57,832 bases of DNA from contig JAAVXK010000078.1 of assembly GCA_022790615.1 (NCBI GenBank), positions 1 to 57,832 on the forward strand. Direction: 5' to 3'. Of this stretch, positions 25,330 through 34,634 are shown piece after piece. Each line of letters starts with the position of its first letter. Positions within the stretch are counted from its first letter, which is position 1. This stretch comes from Lachnospiraceae bacterium. GTDB lineage: Bacteria; Bacillota; Clostridia; Lachnospirales; Lachnospiraceae. The position numbers and the translations under genes were made by a program. Under the pieces are notes generated by a model. The model was not told the DNA's origin. It saw only the letters and a list, made by a program, of their open reading frames with translations, and did no database searches.

Positions 25330-26153
25330 TGGGACATACAGGCATAAGCATAAAATATAAGGATATAGGCAGATTATTAAAAAGCGGAAAGGACAGGAAA
25401 AAACAGGGCAGGTACATTGTCGAGGGAATCAAGATGGTTCTTGAGGCCATTGTTAATGCGTCCGCGTTAAAAATATTCGTGTCTGAAGAATGGTGGAGTG
25501 AATATGTAATTTCCGGCAGGGGTATCCCGGGTAAAAGCAGCGCGTATATAAAAGAACAGTTTGAGAGATGCGGATATGAAATTGTCGGGAACCGCACATT
25601 TAAGGAGCTTACCGATACCGTCAATCCGCAGGGAGTCCTTGCGGTCGCAGAATTTGGCAATATAGAAGCTTCCGATATAATAAAAGAGGCTGCAAAAGGG
25701 GAGTACAGCAGACTCCTTATACTTGAAAACCTTCAGGACCCCGGAAACCTTGGCACGATAATACGGACTGCGGAGGCAGCAGGCTTTAGAGGAATTATAA
25801 TGAACAAGGGGACGGCAGATATGTACAGCCCAAAAGTGGTGCGCGCAACTATGGGTGCAATATTCAGGGTGCCATGCGCATATAATGATACGACCGGCAA
25901 TATAGTAAGTATGTGTAAAGATGCGGGAATAACCGTATACGGCGCGGCCCTTGAGGGAAACGACATCCGACAGGAAAATTTTGATAAAAAACTTGCGTTT
26001 ATTATTGGAAATGAATCCGCGGGTATTGCGCCTGAAACAAAAAAACTATGCGGAAAGCTTGTGAAAATACCAATGTGCGGCAGTGCGGAATCGCTCAATG
26101 CATCGGTTGCGGCGGCGGTTTTAATGTATATGAGCAACTTGACTTTTTTATAA
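25329..26153 (+). CDS. TrmH/SpoU-family rRNA or tRNA 2'-O-methyltransferase
   Basis: A 274-aa protein with an N-terminal substrate-binding domain and the SPOUT knot motifs: ENLQDPGNLGTIIRTAEAAGF (motif 1), IIGNESAGIAPE (motif 2) and CGSAESLNASVAAAVLMY (motif 3). It methylates ribose in structured RNA using SAM; the target nucleotide cannot be told from sequence. The start at 25329 overlaps the ktrA stop. Confidence 0.88.
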   Translation: MGHTGISIKYKDIGRLLKSGKDRKKQGRYIVEGIKMVLEAIVNASALKIFVSEEWWSEYVISGRGIPGKSSAYIKEQFERCGYEIVGNRTFKELTDTVNPQGVLAVAEFGNIEASDIIKEAAKGEYSRLLILENLQDPGNLGTIIRTAEAAGFRGIIMNKGTADMYSPKVVRATMGAIFRVPCAYNDTTGNIVSMCKDAGITVYGAALEGNDIRQENFDKKLAFIIGNESAGIAPETKKLCGKLVKIPMCGSAESLNASVAAAVLMYMSNLTFL

Positions 26154-26193
26154 ATGTATATGATAATTGAAGTAAGTTAAGGGAGGGGATTGT

Positions 26194-26628
26194 ATGGAGA
26201 GTTTTTATTGGCTTATTCTTATGGCCGTAATGATAGCCATTGAGATTATAACGCTTGGACTTTCGACGATATGGTTTGCAATCGGCGCGCTTGCTGCCTA
26301 TATTACAGCTTTGTTTGGCGCGGACGTTGTCGTACAGGTTATTGTGTTTCTTGCTGTCTCGCTTGTGTCGCTGTTCTCAACGAGACCGGTTGCGGTAAGA
26401 TATTTTAATAACAAAGACAGGGAAAAGACAAATGTGGACAGTATGCCCGGCAGTACTGCGAAGGTTATTGAACAGATAGATAATTTTAATGCAAAGGGAA
26501 GAGTTATGCTCAACGGTATGGAGTGGATGGCCCGCTCGACGGACGGAAGTGTGATTGACGCCGGAGAAACCGTCACGGTGAAAGAAGTTTCGGGCGTCAA
26601 GCTCATTTGTGAAAAAAAGGCGGAGTAG
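26194..26628 (+). CDS. NfeD family membrane protein
   Basis: A 144-aa protein with two to three N-terminal membrane helices (residues 5-70) and a C-terminal OB-fold domain (about 85-140: GSTAKVIEQIDNFNAKGRVMLNGMEWMARS). Short NfeD proteins pair with SPFH/stomatin-like proteins in membrane microdomains, and the next gene is exactly such a partner, 45 nt downstream. GGGAGGGG precedes the ATG. Confidence 0.88.
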   Translation: MESFYWLILMAVMIAIEIITLGLSTIWFAIGALAAYITALFGADVVVQVIVFLAVSLVSLFSTRPVAVRYFNNKDREKTNVDSMPGSTAKVIEQIDNFNAKGRVMLNGMEWMARSTDGSVIDAGETVTVKEVSGVKLICEKKAE

Positions 26629-26673
26629 TCCATGTCCGCCTGATATAATATATTAATTTAAAGGAGGAGCGGT

Positions 26674-27711
26674 ATGAATATATTCAGTGTGTTGTCATCA
26701 GACACTTTAGAGTTGGAGGAACTCTTTAGCGGCGGCGGGGTAATTATAGGGCTTGTAATTGTGCTTGCAGTCTTAATCTGGCTTGTGTCTTCCTGTATTA
26801 AGATTGTGCCGCAGGCAAAGGCGTTTGTAGTAGAGAGGCTTGGCGGTTATCAGGCGACCTGGGGAGTCGGAATTCATTTTAAAATGCCTATCATTGACAA
26901 GATTGCCAAGAGGGTTATCCTGAAGGAGCAGGTGGTTGATTTCCCGCCGCAGCCTGTTATTACAAAGGATAATGTAACAATGAGGATTGATACGGTCGTG
27001 TTCTTTCAGATCACGGACCCGAAACTGTATGCGTACGGAGTTGAAAGCCCTATAATGGCTATAGAAAACCTTACGGCGACAACGCTCCGTAATATAATCG
27101 GTGACCTGGAGCTCGACGAGACGCTTACTTCCAGAGAGATTATTAATACTAAGATGAGGGATTCGCTCGATGTTGCGACAGACCCCTGGGGTATAAAAGT
27201 AAACCGCGTGGAGCTTAAAAATATTATTCCGCCGGCTGCAATACAGGATGCGATGGAGAAGCAGATGAAGGCGGAGCGTGAGAGGCGTGAATCGATTCTT
27301 ATCGCGGAGGGAGAGAAGAAGTCAACGATTCTTGTTGCCGAAGGTAAAAAGGAATCCGCAATCCTTGACGCGCAGGCTGAAAAGGAGGCTGCAATCCTTA
27401 GGGCGGAGGCCAAGAAAGAAGCGACAATCCGTGAGGCGGAAGGTAAGGCCGAGGCTATACAGATTGTACAGAAGGCTAACGCGGACGGAATCCGATTCCT
27501 TAATGAAGCAAAACCTACCGGCAACGTAATTACGTTAAAGAGCCTTGAGGCGTTTGCAAAGGCTGCGGACGGCAGGGCGACCAAGATAATAATACCGTCG
27601 GAGATACAGGGAGTGGCAGGACTTGCGACGTCACTGGCCGAATTTTTAAAAACAAACGATATAAAAACAGAAGTTTCCGGAACGGAAATGGATAAGACTG
27701 AGTTTGAGTAA
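26674..27711 (+). CDS. SPFH/Band 7 (stomatin-like) membrane protein
   Basis: A 345-aa protein: one N-terminal membrane helix (about residues 20-42), a Band 7 domain (about 43-205; IVPQAKAFVVERLGGYQAT, VTKDNVTM-type segment), then a long Ala/Glu/Lys coiled coil (about 200-275) with repeated AEGEKKS/AEGKKES units. It oligomerises in functional membrane microdomains with NfeD. It resembles QmcA/HflK-type proteins. A terminator-like hairpin follows at 27721. Confidence 0.9.
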   Translation: MNIFSVLSSDTLELEELFSGGGVIIGLVIVLAVLIWLVSSCIKIVPQAKAFVVERLGGYQATWGVGIHFKMPIIDKIAKRVILKEQVVDFPPQPVITKDNVTMRIDTVVFFQITDPKLYAYGVESPIMAIENLTATTLRNIIGDLELDETLTSREIINTKMRDSLDVATDPWGIKVNRVELKNIIPPAAIQDAMEKQMKAERERRESILIAEGEKKSTILVAEGKKESAILDAQAEKEAAILRAEAKKEATIREAEGKAEAIQIVQKANADGIRFLNEAKPTGNVITLKSLEAFAKAADGRATKIIIPSEIQGVAGLATSLAEFLKTNDIKTEVSGTEMDKTEFE

Positions 27712-27720
27712 GGTGCAGCC

Positions 27721-27758
27721 CCCGCAGATGGCGTTAACACGCTGTTTGCGGGTTGTTT
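27721..27758 (+). terminator. Terminator-like hairpin after the SPFH gene
   Basis: Outer arms CCCGCA (27721-27726) and TGCGGG (27747-27752) enclose an inner GCGT/ACGC stem, followed by TTGTTT. Moderate stability and an imperfect T-tract. Confidence 0.5.
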
Positions 27759-27803
27759 GACTGGAAGCGGGGGTTGGCGGCGAATACGTATAGTGGGGAA
27801 AAG

Positions 27804-28853
27804 ATGGACAAATGCACGAAATTAGTTGAATATTTGGTGAACTGGTATCCGGACCACGCCAGAGACCTGCCATGGCGGAAGGATACGGAGCCATATCATG
27901 TCTGGATATCGGAAATTATGCTGCAGCAGACCCGTGTAGAGGCGGTAAAGGAATATTACAAACGTTTTTTGAAGGCTCTGCCAACTATTGACGCGCTGGC
28001 GTCTGTGGAAGATGATTATCTGCTCAAGTTGTGGGAAGGGCTCGGCTACTATAATCGGGCGCGGAATCTGAAAAAGGCGGCTGTTGCCATTGTCGGGGAC
28101 AGAAACGGCGCGTTCCCGGACACGTATGAAGAGATTTTGTCTCTGGCAGGTATCGGTGAATATACGGCGGGCGCGATTGGTTCTATTTGCTTTGACCTGC
28201 CGACGCCGGCGGTGGATGGGAATGTGCTGCGAGTATATACCCGGGTGATGGAAGAAGCATCTAACATTGATAAACAGGCGACAAAAAAGAAAATTCGGGA
28301 GCAATTGGCGAAGTTATATTCCAAGGGACAATGCGGCATATTGACGCAGAGCCTGATGGAGCTCGGGGCAACCGTATGCCTGGCTAATGGTACGCCAAAG
28401 TGCGGAGAATGTCCGTTGCGTACACTGTGCGGTGCGAAAGAACATGACACATGGCGGCAGTATCCTGTTCGGGACGGGAAGAAAAGCAGAAAACGGGAGG
28501 ATAAGACCGTGTTTGTCCTGCGGTGCAGGGATAGGATTGCAGTGCGAAAACGTGCAGGTAAGGGCTTGTTGGCCGGTATGTGGGAATTTCCTAACGTGGA
28601 AGGAATTCTGATAGAACAGCAGGCGGCAGACGCGGCAAGTCAATGGAATACCGCTCCGGAACGGATGCATAGGAAGCTTACTTATACCCATGTCTTTTCT
28701 CATGTAGAATGGCGAATGACTGCATATTATCTGGTCTGCGGACAGATGTGTGAACGGTTTCGCTGGGTGACGATGGAAGAACTAGAGCATGAAGTGGCGA
28801 TGCCGTCGGCATTTCGGCCGTTTTTAGATACACTGTCACATAACGCAGAATAA
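27804..28853 (+). CDS. mutY: A/G-specific adenine glycosylase
   Basis: Removes adenine mispaired with 8-oxoguanine. The 349-aa protein has the HhH-GPD core: SEIMLQQTRVEAV with the catalytic Glu (about residue 37), LAGIGEYTAGAI hairpin and VDGNVLRVYTRV with the catalytic Asp. It also has four Cys for a [4Fe-4S] cluster (C-x7-C-x2-C-x5-C at about 193-210) and a C-terminal NUDIX-like domain (KGLLAGMWEFPNVEG) that reads 8-oxoG. The start at 27804 is chosen by GGGG just upstream and the family N-terminus. An OGG-type glycosylase at 34.6 kb completes an oxidised-guanine repair pair. Confidence 0.93.
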   Translation: MDKCTKLVEYLVNWYPDHARDLPWRKDTEPYHVWISEIMLQQTRVEAVKEYYKRFLKALPTIDALASVEDDYLLKLWEGLGYYNRARNLKKAAVAIVGDRNGAFPDTYEEILSLAGIGEYTAGAIGSICFDLPTPAVDGNVLRVYTRVMEEASNIDKQATKKKIREQLAKLYSKGQCGILTQSLMELGATVCLANGTPKCGECPLRTLCGAKEHDTWRQYPVRDGKKSRKREDKTVFVLRCRDRIAVRKRAGKGLLAGMWEFPNVEGILIEQQAADAASQWNTAPERMHRKLTYTHVFSHVEWRMTAYYLVCGQMCERFRWVTMEELEHEVAMPSAFRPFLDTLSHNAE

Positions 28854-29037
28854 CGCACAATATATGGGAAAATTCAATAACTCGTATATTGTAAAACCCA
28901 TGGAAACGAAAGAAAATTATGCTATTGCTTTTCGAATCATAGTCGCTTATAATCTGATACGGAACAGATTGTTGTTATCCGCACCTGCAGAATCGGCTTT
29001 GCGGTATGGCGGACGCTGTGATGGGGGATTATCGCTA

Positions 29038-30882
29038 ATGGATAATGAAGGAAATAAAATACGAAAATTTTTTGATATAACAGCCGTCATGGTCGTATTC
29101 ATGGCGGTAAAGTTCATTGTGTACTATTATCTGATTGAATGGTCCGTTTATTCTTTTGTGTATACTGTAATAAGCATTGGGATTACTCTTGGCTTATATT
29201 ACTCGCTTGGAAACAGCAGAATGAAACATAAAAAGCTTATTTTTGGACTGGTTTATATTGGTTTCAGCATATTTATGTTTGCGGACGTAATGTACTTTAA
29301 TTACTACAACCAGACTGTTTCCATCGAACAGTTCTGGCAGCTTAGCAATGTTGCGAAAGTTCCGGAAAGCTTTGTCGCAACGCTTATTCCGTTAAGCGTA
29401 TTCATACTGATGGATATTCCGCTCGTGCTTTATAAGTTTGGAAAAATGGCAAAGAACCGTACGCATATGGATGAGATTAAGCCGCATGCAGGGACAGTCA
29501 GGGTTGTCGCTGTCATTGTGCTTTTGCTGATAGCGGCCGTGAATCCGCTTAACAGCCCCGGAATTGCTAAGATTACGAGGGATGAGTTTTTTATTAACCA
29601 TGTAAACGATATTATGACCAACACGGTAGGAAGGCTTGCAAAGGAAGACCTTGCAAAGGACGAAGTGCTGCGGATAGTACAGGCGAATACGACAAGCGGC
29701 GTCGCCCATGATTTGAACGGTATAGCAAAAGGCAGGAATGTAATAATAATCCAGATAGAGGCGCTGCAGAACTTTGTGATAGGCAGATCCTACAACGGGA
29801 TGGAGCTTACGCCAAACCTTAACCGGTTAATAAGCTCGGAATCGCTTTATTTTGACAACTTTTATACGAATGTTGGAAAGGGCAATACTGCAGACGCAGA
29901 ATTTTCTGCGCTCAACAGTCTGTACCCGGGAACAGACAGGGAGTGTTATACGCTGTATGAGACGAATACATTCAGGGGACTTCCGTGGCTGCTGAAAAAG
30001 GAAGGCTACAGTACAACCGCATTTCACGGTTATGAGGGTAGTTTCTGGAACAGGGAGAACGCCTATCCGTATCAGGGAATTGATGAATTTTATTCGATTG
30101 AAGATTTGAATGACGATGACATCATAGGGCTTGGCATATCCGACAAGTCAGTTTTTAGACAGGCCGCGGACATTTTGTCGGCGAAAGACGGAAAGTTTTT
30201 CTCATTTTTAGTTACGCTTACAAACCATCATCCGTACAATATGGACGAGGCGCTCTGGGAAGTTCCTGTAAAGGAAGAGGATGAGGGAAGCAAGTTTGCT
30301 TCTTATATACAGACTGTACGCTATACGGACGAGGCGATTGGACAGTTCATTGAGGAGCTGAAAGAGAAGGGACTGTACGACAACAGTATAATTGTGATGT
30401 ACGGGGACCATCATGGACTGAACAAGGATATGGACGACAACGACATATATATGGGAAGGTTTCTTGGAAAGGAATATAATTATGAGGATATGTTTAACAT
30501 TCCGCTTATAATTCATATTCCGCAGTCTGGAATTAACCGCACGGTATCGACTGTGGGAGGGCAGATAGATATACTGCCGACGCTGGCAAATCTTTTGGGA
30601 ATCGAGCTTGATAAGCAGTATATATGCGGGCAGGACATTGTCAATGCCGACGAGGGGTTTGTAGCGTTTTCGGCGTATATAGAGGACGGCTCCTTTATAA
30701 CGGACGGCGCAATATACGAGATGTCCAGAGAACAGATATATGAGAACGGACGCGCGTGGGAGCCGGGCAGCGGACGTGAACTTGACATTCATGATTATGG
30801 GCGGTATTACAAAAAAGCAGTGGCCCTCAAAGAGGCGTCGAGGCAGCTTTTAAAACAGAATCTGATACCTGCTCTCAAGTGA
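29038..30882 (+). CDS. Lipoteichoic-acid-synthase-like sulfatase-fold membrane enzyme
   Basis: A 614-aa protein: five predicted N-terminal membrane helices (first 170 residues), then an extracellular alkaline-phosphatase/sulfatase-fold domain. Motifs: IIQIEALQNF (metal ligand Glu), GKGNTADAEF with the catalytic Thr (about residue 284), FHGYEGSFWNR and YGDHHG (metal ligands). LtaS-type enzymes transfer glycerol-phosphate from phosphatidylglycerol to a growing lipoteichoic acid. The start at 29038 (GGGGGATT upstream) gives the usual N-terminus. The frame is also open upstream to an ATG at 28864, which would add 58 residues unlike the family and lacks a ribosome-binding site. Confidence 0.87.
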   Translation: MDNEGNKIRKFFDITAVMVVFMAVKFIVYYYLIEWSVYSFVYTVISIGITLGLYYSLGNSRMKHKKLIFGLVYIGFSIFMFADVMYFNYYNQTVSIEQFWQLSNVAKVPESFVATLIPLSVFILMDIPLVLYKFGKMAKNRTHMDEIKPHAGTVRVVAVIVLLLIAAVNPLNSPGIAKITRDEFFINHVNDIMTNTVGRLAKEDLAKDEVLRIVQANTTSGVAHDLNGIAKGRNVIIIQIEALQNFVIGRSYNGMELTPNLNRLISSESLYFDNFYTNVGKGNTADAEFSALNSLYPGTDRECYTLYETNTFRGLPWLLKKEGYSTTAFHGYEGSFWNRENAYPYQGIDEFYSIEDLNDDDIIGLGISDKSVFRQAADILSAKDGKFFSFLVTLTNHHPYNMDEALWEVPVKEEDEGSKFASYIQTVRYTDEAIGQFIEELKEKGLYDNSIIVMYGDHHGLNKDMDDNDIYMGRFLGKEYNYEDMFNIPLIIHIPQSGINRTVSTVGGQIDILPTLANLLGIELDKQYICGQDIVNADEGFVAFSAYIEDGSFITDGAIYEMSREQIYENGRAWEPGSGRELDIHDYGRYYKKAVALKEASRQLLKQNLIPALK

Positions 30883-30883
30883 T

Positions 30884-30912
30884 TTGACATAATTGAAATT
30901 ATAATGTATAAT
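30884..30912 (+). promoter_or_regulatory. Perfect consensus promoter of argF
   Basis: TTGACA (30884-30889), exactly 17 bp, then TATAAT (30907-30912): both hexamers match the sigma-A consensus at all six positions. It begins 2 nt after the stop of the preceding gene. The start point would be near 30919, giving a leader of about 30 nt. Confidence 0.88.
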
Positions 30913-30949
30913 ACATTTTTTAATATTTTTGAGTAGAGGGGTGCATACC

Positions 30950-31933
30950 ATGAATTTAAAGGGACGTAATTTTTTGACATTACTCGATTACTCAAAGGAA
31001 GAGATAGAGTATTTGTTGGAGCTTTCAGCCAAACTTAAGGAAAAGAAAAAAAAGGGTGAACCGACCCTTGTACATAGCGGTAAAAATATAGCGCTGATAT
31101 TTGAGAAGACGAGTACGAGGACGAGATGCTCGTTTGAGGTGGCGGCCAACGATTTGGGAATGGGTTCCACATATCTTGACCCGAAAGCGTCGCAGATAGG
31201 AAAGAAGGAAAGTATTGCGGATACGGCGCGCGTGCTGGGACGCATGTATGATGCGATAGAATACAGGGGATACGGACAGGAGATAGTTGAAGCGCTTGCG
31301 GACAACGCGGGTGTTCCGGTACTGAACGGACTTACGAATGAGTTCCATCCGACGCAGCTTCTTGCCGATATGCTTACGATAAAAGAAAAATTCGGAAGAA
31401 TTGAAGGAATAAAATTTGTGTATATGGGCGACGCCCGCTATAACATGGGCAACTCGATTATGATTGCATGCGCTAAGATGGGAATGCATTTTACGGCGTG
31501 TACTTCAAAGAAATATTTTCCGAATGAGATGCTTGTCAGGGAATGTGAGAGGCTTGCAAAAGAGTCCGGCGGTTCCATCACTCTTACTGAGGACGTCGCG
31601 GCCGGGGTTGCGGGCGCGAACGTTGTGTATACAGACGTTTGGGTGTCGATGGGCGAGCCTGACGAGATATGGGAGGAGAGGATAAACGACCTCACTCCCT
31701 ACAGGGTAACAATGGATGTAATGAATATGGCCGGGGAAAACGCGGTATTTATGCACTGCCTGCCTGCATTTCACGATTTGAATACGGAGACAGGCCGGGT
31801 AATAAAAGAGAAGTTCGGACTCGACGAGATGGAAGTTACGGACGAGGTGTTTGAATCCGGGAGATCCGTCGTATTTGACGAGGCGGAAAACCGCATGCAC
31901 ACGATCAAAGCTGTGATGTATGCTCTTATCTGA
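30950..31933 (+). CDS. argF: Ornithine carbamoyltransferase
   Basis: Forms citrulline from ornithine and carbamoyl phosphate, the step before argininosuccinate synthase. The 327-aa protein carries the carbamoyl-phosphate motif [12 protein letters not shown] (about residue 51), the HPTQ motif, the SMGEP loop that marks ornithine binding, and [15 protein letters not shown] lies before the ATG at 30950. The anabolic ArgF and catabolic ArcB forms are hard to separate by sequence; argG in the window and absence of arcA/arcC nearby favour biosynthesis. It is driven by the consensus promoter directly upstream. Confidence 0.95.
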   Translation: MNLKGRNFLTLLDYSKEEIEYLLELSAKLKEKKKKGEPTLVHSGKNIALIFEKTSTRTRCSFEVAANDLGMGSTYLDPKASQIGKKESIADTARVLGRMYDAIEYRGYGQEIVEALADNAGVPVLNGLTNEFHPTQLLADMLTIKEKFGRIEGIKFVYMGDARYNMGNSIMIACAKMGMHFTACTSKKYFPNEMLVRECERLAKESGGSITLTEDVAAGVAGANVVYTDVWVSMGEPDEIWEERINDLTPYRVTMDVMNMAGENAVFMHCLPAFHDLNTETGRVIKEKFGLDEMEVTDEVFESGRSVVFDEAENRMHTIKAVMYALI

Positions 31934-31968
31934 TTTTAGAAATCAGGCAAGGTTTGGGGGGAATTTAC

Positions 31969-32304
31969 ATGAGCGCTGAAGAAAATGAAGTGCTGTGCGC
32001 CAGCAGCGCGTATGAGCAGAAATACTATTTTAATGAAATGTTTGGCAATCTCCCGCAGGAAGTAAAGGACGAGCTAAAGATTATGTGCGTTATGTTTACC
32101 GAAGACGTTGGGGGAGAATTTATTCTCGCTTTCGACGGAGCGGGCACGCTTCTTATGGAGTCCTCGGCCGACGAGGGAGATTTGCTGTATGACGAGATAG
32201 GAAGCGCTCTGAAGATAAAACAGCTGCAGATAAAAAAGGCTGGGCTGTTCGGCCAGTTGGAGCAGTACTATAAAGCATGGACTGAGGTGAAAGGATGCTG
32301 TTAG
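31969..32304 (+). CDS. DUF6145-like small protein
   Basis: A 111-aa acidic cytoplasmic protein without signal peptide or membrane segment. It starts [20 protein letters not shown] and contains [11 protein letters not shown] and [14 protein letters not shown], the pattern of a Lachnospiraceae-restricted family that I recall as DUF6145. The function is unknown. The start at 31969 follows TTGGGGGG. The last ten bases overlap coaX, so it is translationally coupled to pantothenate kinase and probably cotranscribed with argF, 35 nt upstream. Confidence 0.65.
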   Translation: MSAEENEVLCASSAYEQKYYFNEMFGNLPQEVKDELKIMCVMFTEDVGGEFILAFDGAGTLLMESSADEGDLLYDEIGSALKIKQLQIKKAGLFGQLEQYYKAWTEVKGCC

Positions 32305-33065
32305 CGCTTGATGTTGGCAATACCAACATAACAATGGGTGTGTTTGAAGGAGAGGACTTCAAAGGGATCTACCGTATGACAACAAAACTTCCGAGGACTT
32401 CCGACGAGTTCGGACTGCTGATTGTCGATTTGATTAAGCAGGCGGGCGCCGGGCCTGCGGACATAGACGACGTAATTATTGCCTCGGTGGTGCCTAATAT
32501 TATGTACTCGCTCACGAGCGGAATTATTAAGTATTTTAACTGCGTGCCGATTGAGGTTAAGAGCGGGATAAAGACGGGCTTAAAGATTGCCACTGCCAAT
32601 CCGAAGGAGCTTGGCGCCGACAGAATTGTAGACGCCGTCGCGGCGATAAAGATGTACGGGGGCCCTGTCATTGTCGTTGATTTTGGAACCGCTACTACAT
32701 TTGACCTCGTATCCGAGGATGGAACATTTGTATCAGCGGTTACAAGCCCGGGAATAAGGACGTCCGCGGAGGCCATGTTCAAAGGGGCTGCGAAACTTCC
32801 GGAGGTTGAGATAAAAAAGCCGGATACTATACTTGCAAAGGACACGATAACGAGTATGCAGGCAGGTCTGTTCTACGGGTGGCTTGGGCAGACGGAATAT
32901 ATTATCCGCAAAATAAAGCAGGAGTCGGGATACCTGGACGCCAAAGTGATTGCAACGGGCGGCCTTGGCAAGTTATTTGCCAAGGAATCAACGGAGATTG
33001 ATATATATAACCCGACGCTTACGCTGTACGGTCTGAAGTTTGTATATGAAAGATGCAGGGGATGA
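32295..33065 (+). CDS. coaX: Type III pantothenate kinase
   Basis: Phosphorylates pantothenate, the first step of coenzyme A synthesis. The 256-aa ASKHA-fold protein has the phosphate motif [12 protein letters not shown] (residues 5-16), [22 protein letters not shown] and the [10 protein letters not shown] segment, all typical of the CoaX class, which is not feedback-inhibited by CoA. GGTGAAAGG precedes the ATG. Confidence 0.95.
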   Translation: MLLALDVGNTNITMGVFEGEDFKGIYRMTTKLPRTSDEFGLLIVDLIKQAGAGPADIDDVIIASVVPNIMYSLTSGIIKYFNCVPIEVKSGIKTGLKIATANPKELGADRIVDAVAAIKMYGGPVIVVDFGTATTFDLVSEDGTFVSAVTSPGIRTSAEAMFKGAAKLPEVEIKKPDTILAKDTITSMQAGLFYGWLGQTEYIIRKIKQESGYLDAKVIATGGLGKLFAKESTEIDIYNPTLTLYGLKFVYERCRG

Positions 33066-33066
33066 C

Positions 33067-34053
33067 ATGCTGGGAGAGTTGGTTATAGGAGGCGTAAGGC
33101 TGGAAGGCAATTTAATACTGGCTCCGATGGCAGGCGTGACAGACCTGCCATTTCGCATAATATGCAAAGAACACGGCGCGGCGCTTGTATGCACGGAAAT
33201 GATTAGCGCGAAAGGCATATACTATAATAACAGGAATACCGGAAAGCTCTGGGAGATTGACGAATCCGAGAGACCTGTTTCGCTGCAGCTGTTTGGGAGC
33301 GAGCCAGCGCTTATGGCCGATATGGCCGCTAAGATTGAGGACAGGAATTTTGATATTCTGGATATTAATATGGGTTGTCCCGTACCCAAAATAGTTGGTA
33401 ACGGCGAAGGGTCGGCGCTGATGAAAAACCCGCGTCTTGCGTCTGAGATCATATCGTCGGTCGTAAGAGCCGTTAAAAAGCCCGTGACCGTAAAATTTAG
33501 AAAAGGGTTTGCGGCCGCCGACAATACGGCCGTAGAATTTGCAAAGATGGCCGAACAGGCCGGGGCTTCGGCTGTGGCCGTTCATGGCAGGACAAGGGAA
33601 CAGTACTACTCCGGCAGCGCCGACTGGGACGTCATACGCGACGTAAAAAAGGCGGTGTCGATTCCGGTTATTGGAAACGGCGATTTGTTTGAGCCGCAGG
33701 ATGTGAAACGGATGTATGAGGCGACCGGGGCGGACGGATTCATGCTTGCGAGGGGGGCAAGAGGGAATCCATGGCTGTTTTCAAGGACGAAGGCGTATTT
33801 TGAAACCGGGAAGATTCCGCCCAGACCCGATGTAGAGGAAGTGTTTGCGATGATACGCAGGCACGCGCGCATGAACGTCCAATTCAAGGGCGAATATACG
33901 GGAATACGCGAGATGAGAAAGCATGCGGCGTGGTATACGCACGGCATGAAAAATTCGGCCGTTTTCAGAGATGCGTGCAGCCACATAGAGAAAATAGAGG
34001 ACCTAGATAAAATTCTGTTTCAAATAAATTGGAAAAGCACTTACAAAGAATAG
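33067..34053 (+). CDS. dusB: tRNA-dihydrouridine synthase (DusB-like)
   Basis: FMN enzyme reducing uridine in the tRNA D-loop; 328 aa. TIM-barrel motifs include LAPMAGVTDLPFR (flavin binding), DINMGCPVPKIVGN with the catalytic Cys, VTVKFRKG, VHGRTREQYYSG and IGNGDLFEP. The ATG at 33067 is placed 1 nt after the coaX stop with AGGGGAT upstream. It is the last gene of an argF-DUF6145-coaX-dusB run. Confidence 0.93.
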   Translation: MLGELVIGGVRLEGNLILAPMAGVTDLPFRIICKEHGAALVCTEMISAKGIYYNNRNTGKLWEIDESERPVSLQLFGSEPALMADMAAKIEDRNFDILDINMGCPVPKIVGNGEGSALMKNPRLASEIISSVVRAVKKPVTVKFRKGFAAADNTAVEFAKMAEQAGASAVAVHGRTREQYYSGSADWDVIRDVKKAVSIPVIGNGDLFEPQDVKRMYEATGADGFMLARGARGNPWLFSRTKAYFETGKIPPRPDVEEVFAMIRRHARMNVQFKGEYTGIREMRKHAAWYTHGMKNSAVFRDACSHIEKIEDLDKILFQINWKSTYKE

Positions 34054-34069
34054 GAAATAATGTTATAAT
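34041..34069 (+). promoter_or_regulatory. Extended -10 promoter of the CarD-like gene
   Basis: TGTTATAAT (34061-34069) is a perfect extended -10; the -35 candidate TTACAA (34041-34046, 17-bp spacer) is poor and lies inside the end of dusB. Confidence 0.5.
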
Positions 34070-34123
34070 AGGAATAGAAGTGTTGTTATAGTTGTTTTTA
34101 CCGGTTTGAAACGGGGTGACTGA

Positions 34124-34624
34124 ATGTTCGAAATAGGAGACTATGTAATCTACAGGAACAACGGAGTGTGTGAGGTCGGAGATACTATTTATATGGGCAG
34201 CGGTAAGGAGGCAAGGCGTTATTATGTTCTTCTGCCGGTGAAAGATAAGGATGGAAAGATATATACGCCTGTTGATAATAACAATTCGACAATGCGAAAG
34301 ATAATTACAAAAAATAATGCAATTTCCCTGATCCGAAAGATTCCGGAAATTGAGCCTATGCAAATTGAGGATGAGAAGCAGCGGGAGACAATATATAAGG
34401 AGGCAATCCGTACATGTGACTGCAGGAAGCTTGTCAGCCTTATCAAGACGATATACATTAGGAATAATGAGAGGCACGCCAAGGGCATGAAAAGTACGGT
34501 CATAGACGAGAGATACTTTAAGAAAGCAGAGAACAATCTTTACAGCGAACTGTCTATTGCAATAGGAATAGAGCAGTCGGATATGCCTTCCTATATTACG
34601 GAGGTTATAGATAATTTACAGTAG
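34124..34624 (+). CDS. CarD-family transcriptional regulator
   Basis: A 166-aa protein: residues 1-65 form the CarD/TRCF RNA-polymerase-interaction domain (MFEIGDYVIYRNNGVCEVGD, YYVLLPVKDKDGKIYTPV), followed by a helical C-terminal domain. CarD proteins bind the RNA polymerase beta subunit and stabilise open promoter complexes. It seems to have its own promoter; ogg follows after 10 nt. Confidence 0.85.
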   Translation: MFEIGDYVIYRNNGVCEVGDTIYMGSGKEARRYYVLLPVKDKDGKIYTPVDNNNSTMRKIITKNNAISLIRKIPEIEPMQIEDEKQRETIYKEAIRTCDCRKLVSLIKTIYIRNNERHAKGMKSTVIDERYFKKAENNLYSELSIAIGIEQSDMPSYITEVIDNLQ

Positions 34625-34634
34625 GGGCAGCAAT

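Noticed and set aside
28864-29037. 58-residue N-terminal extension of the LTA-synthase-like protein
   Set aside because: No ribosome-binding site at 28864 and the added part does not resemble the family; the ATG at 29038 fits better.
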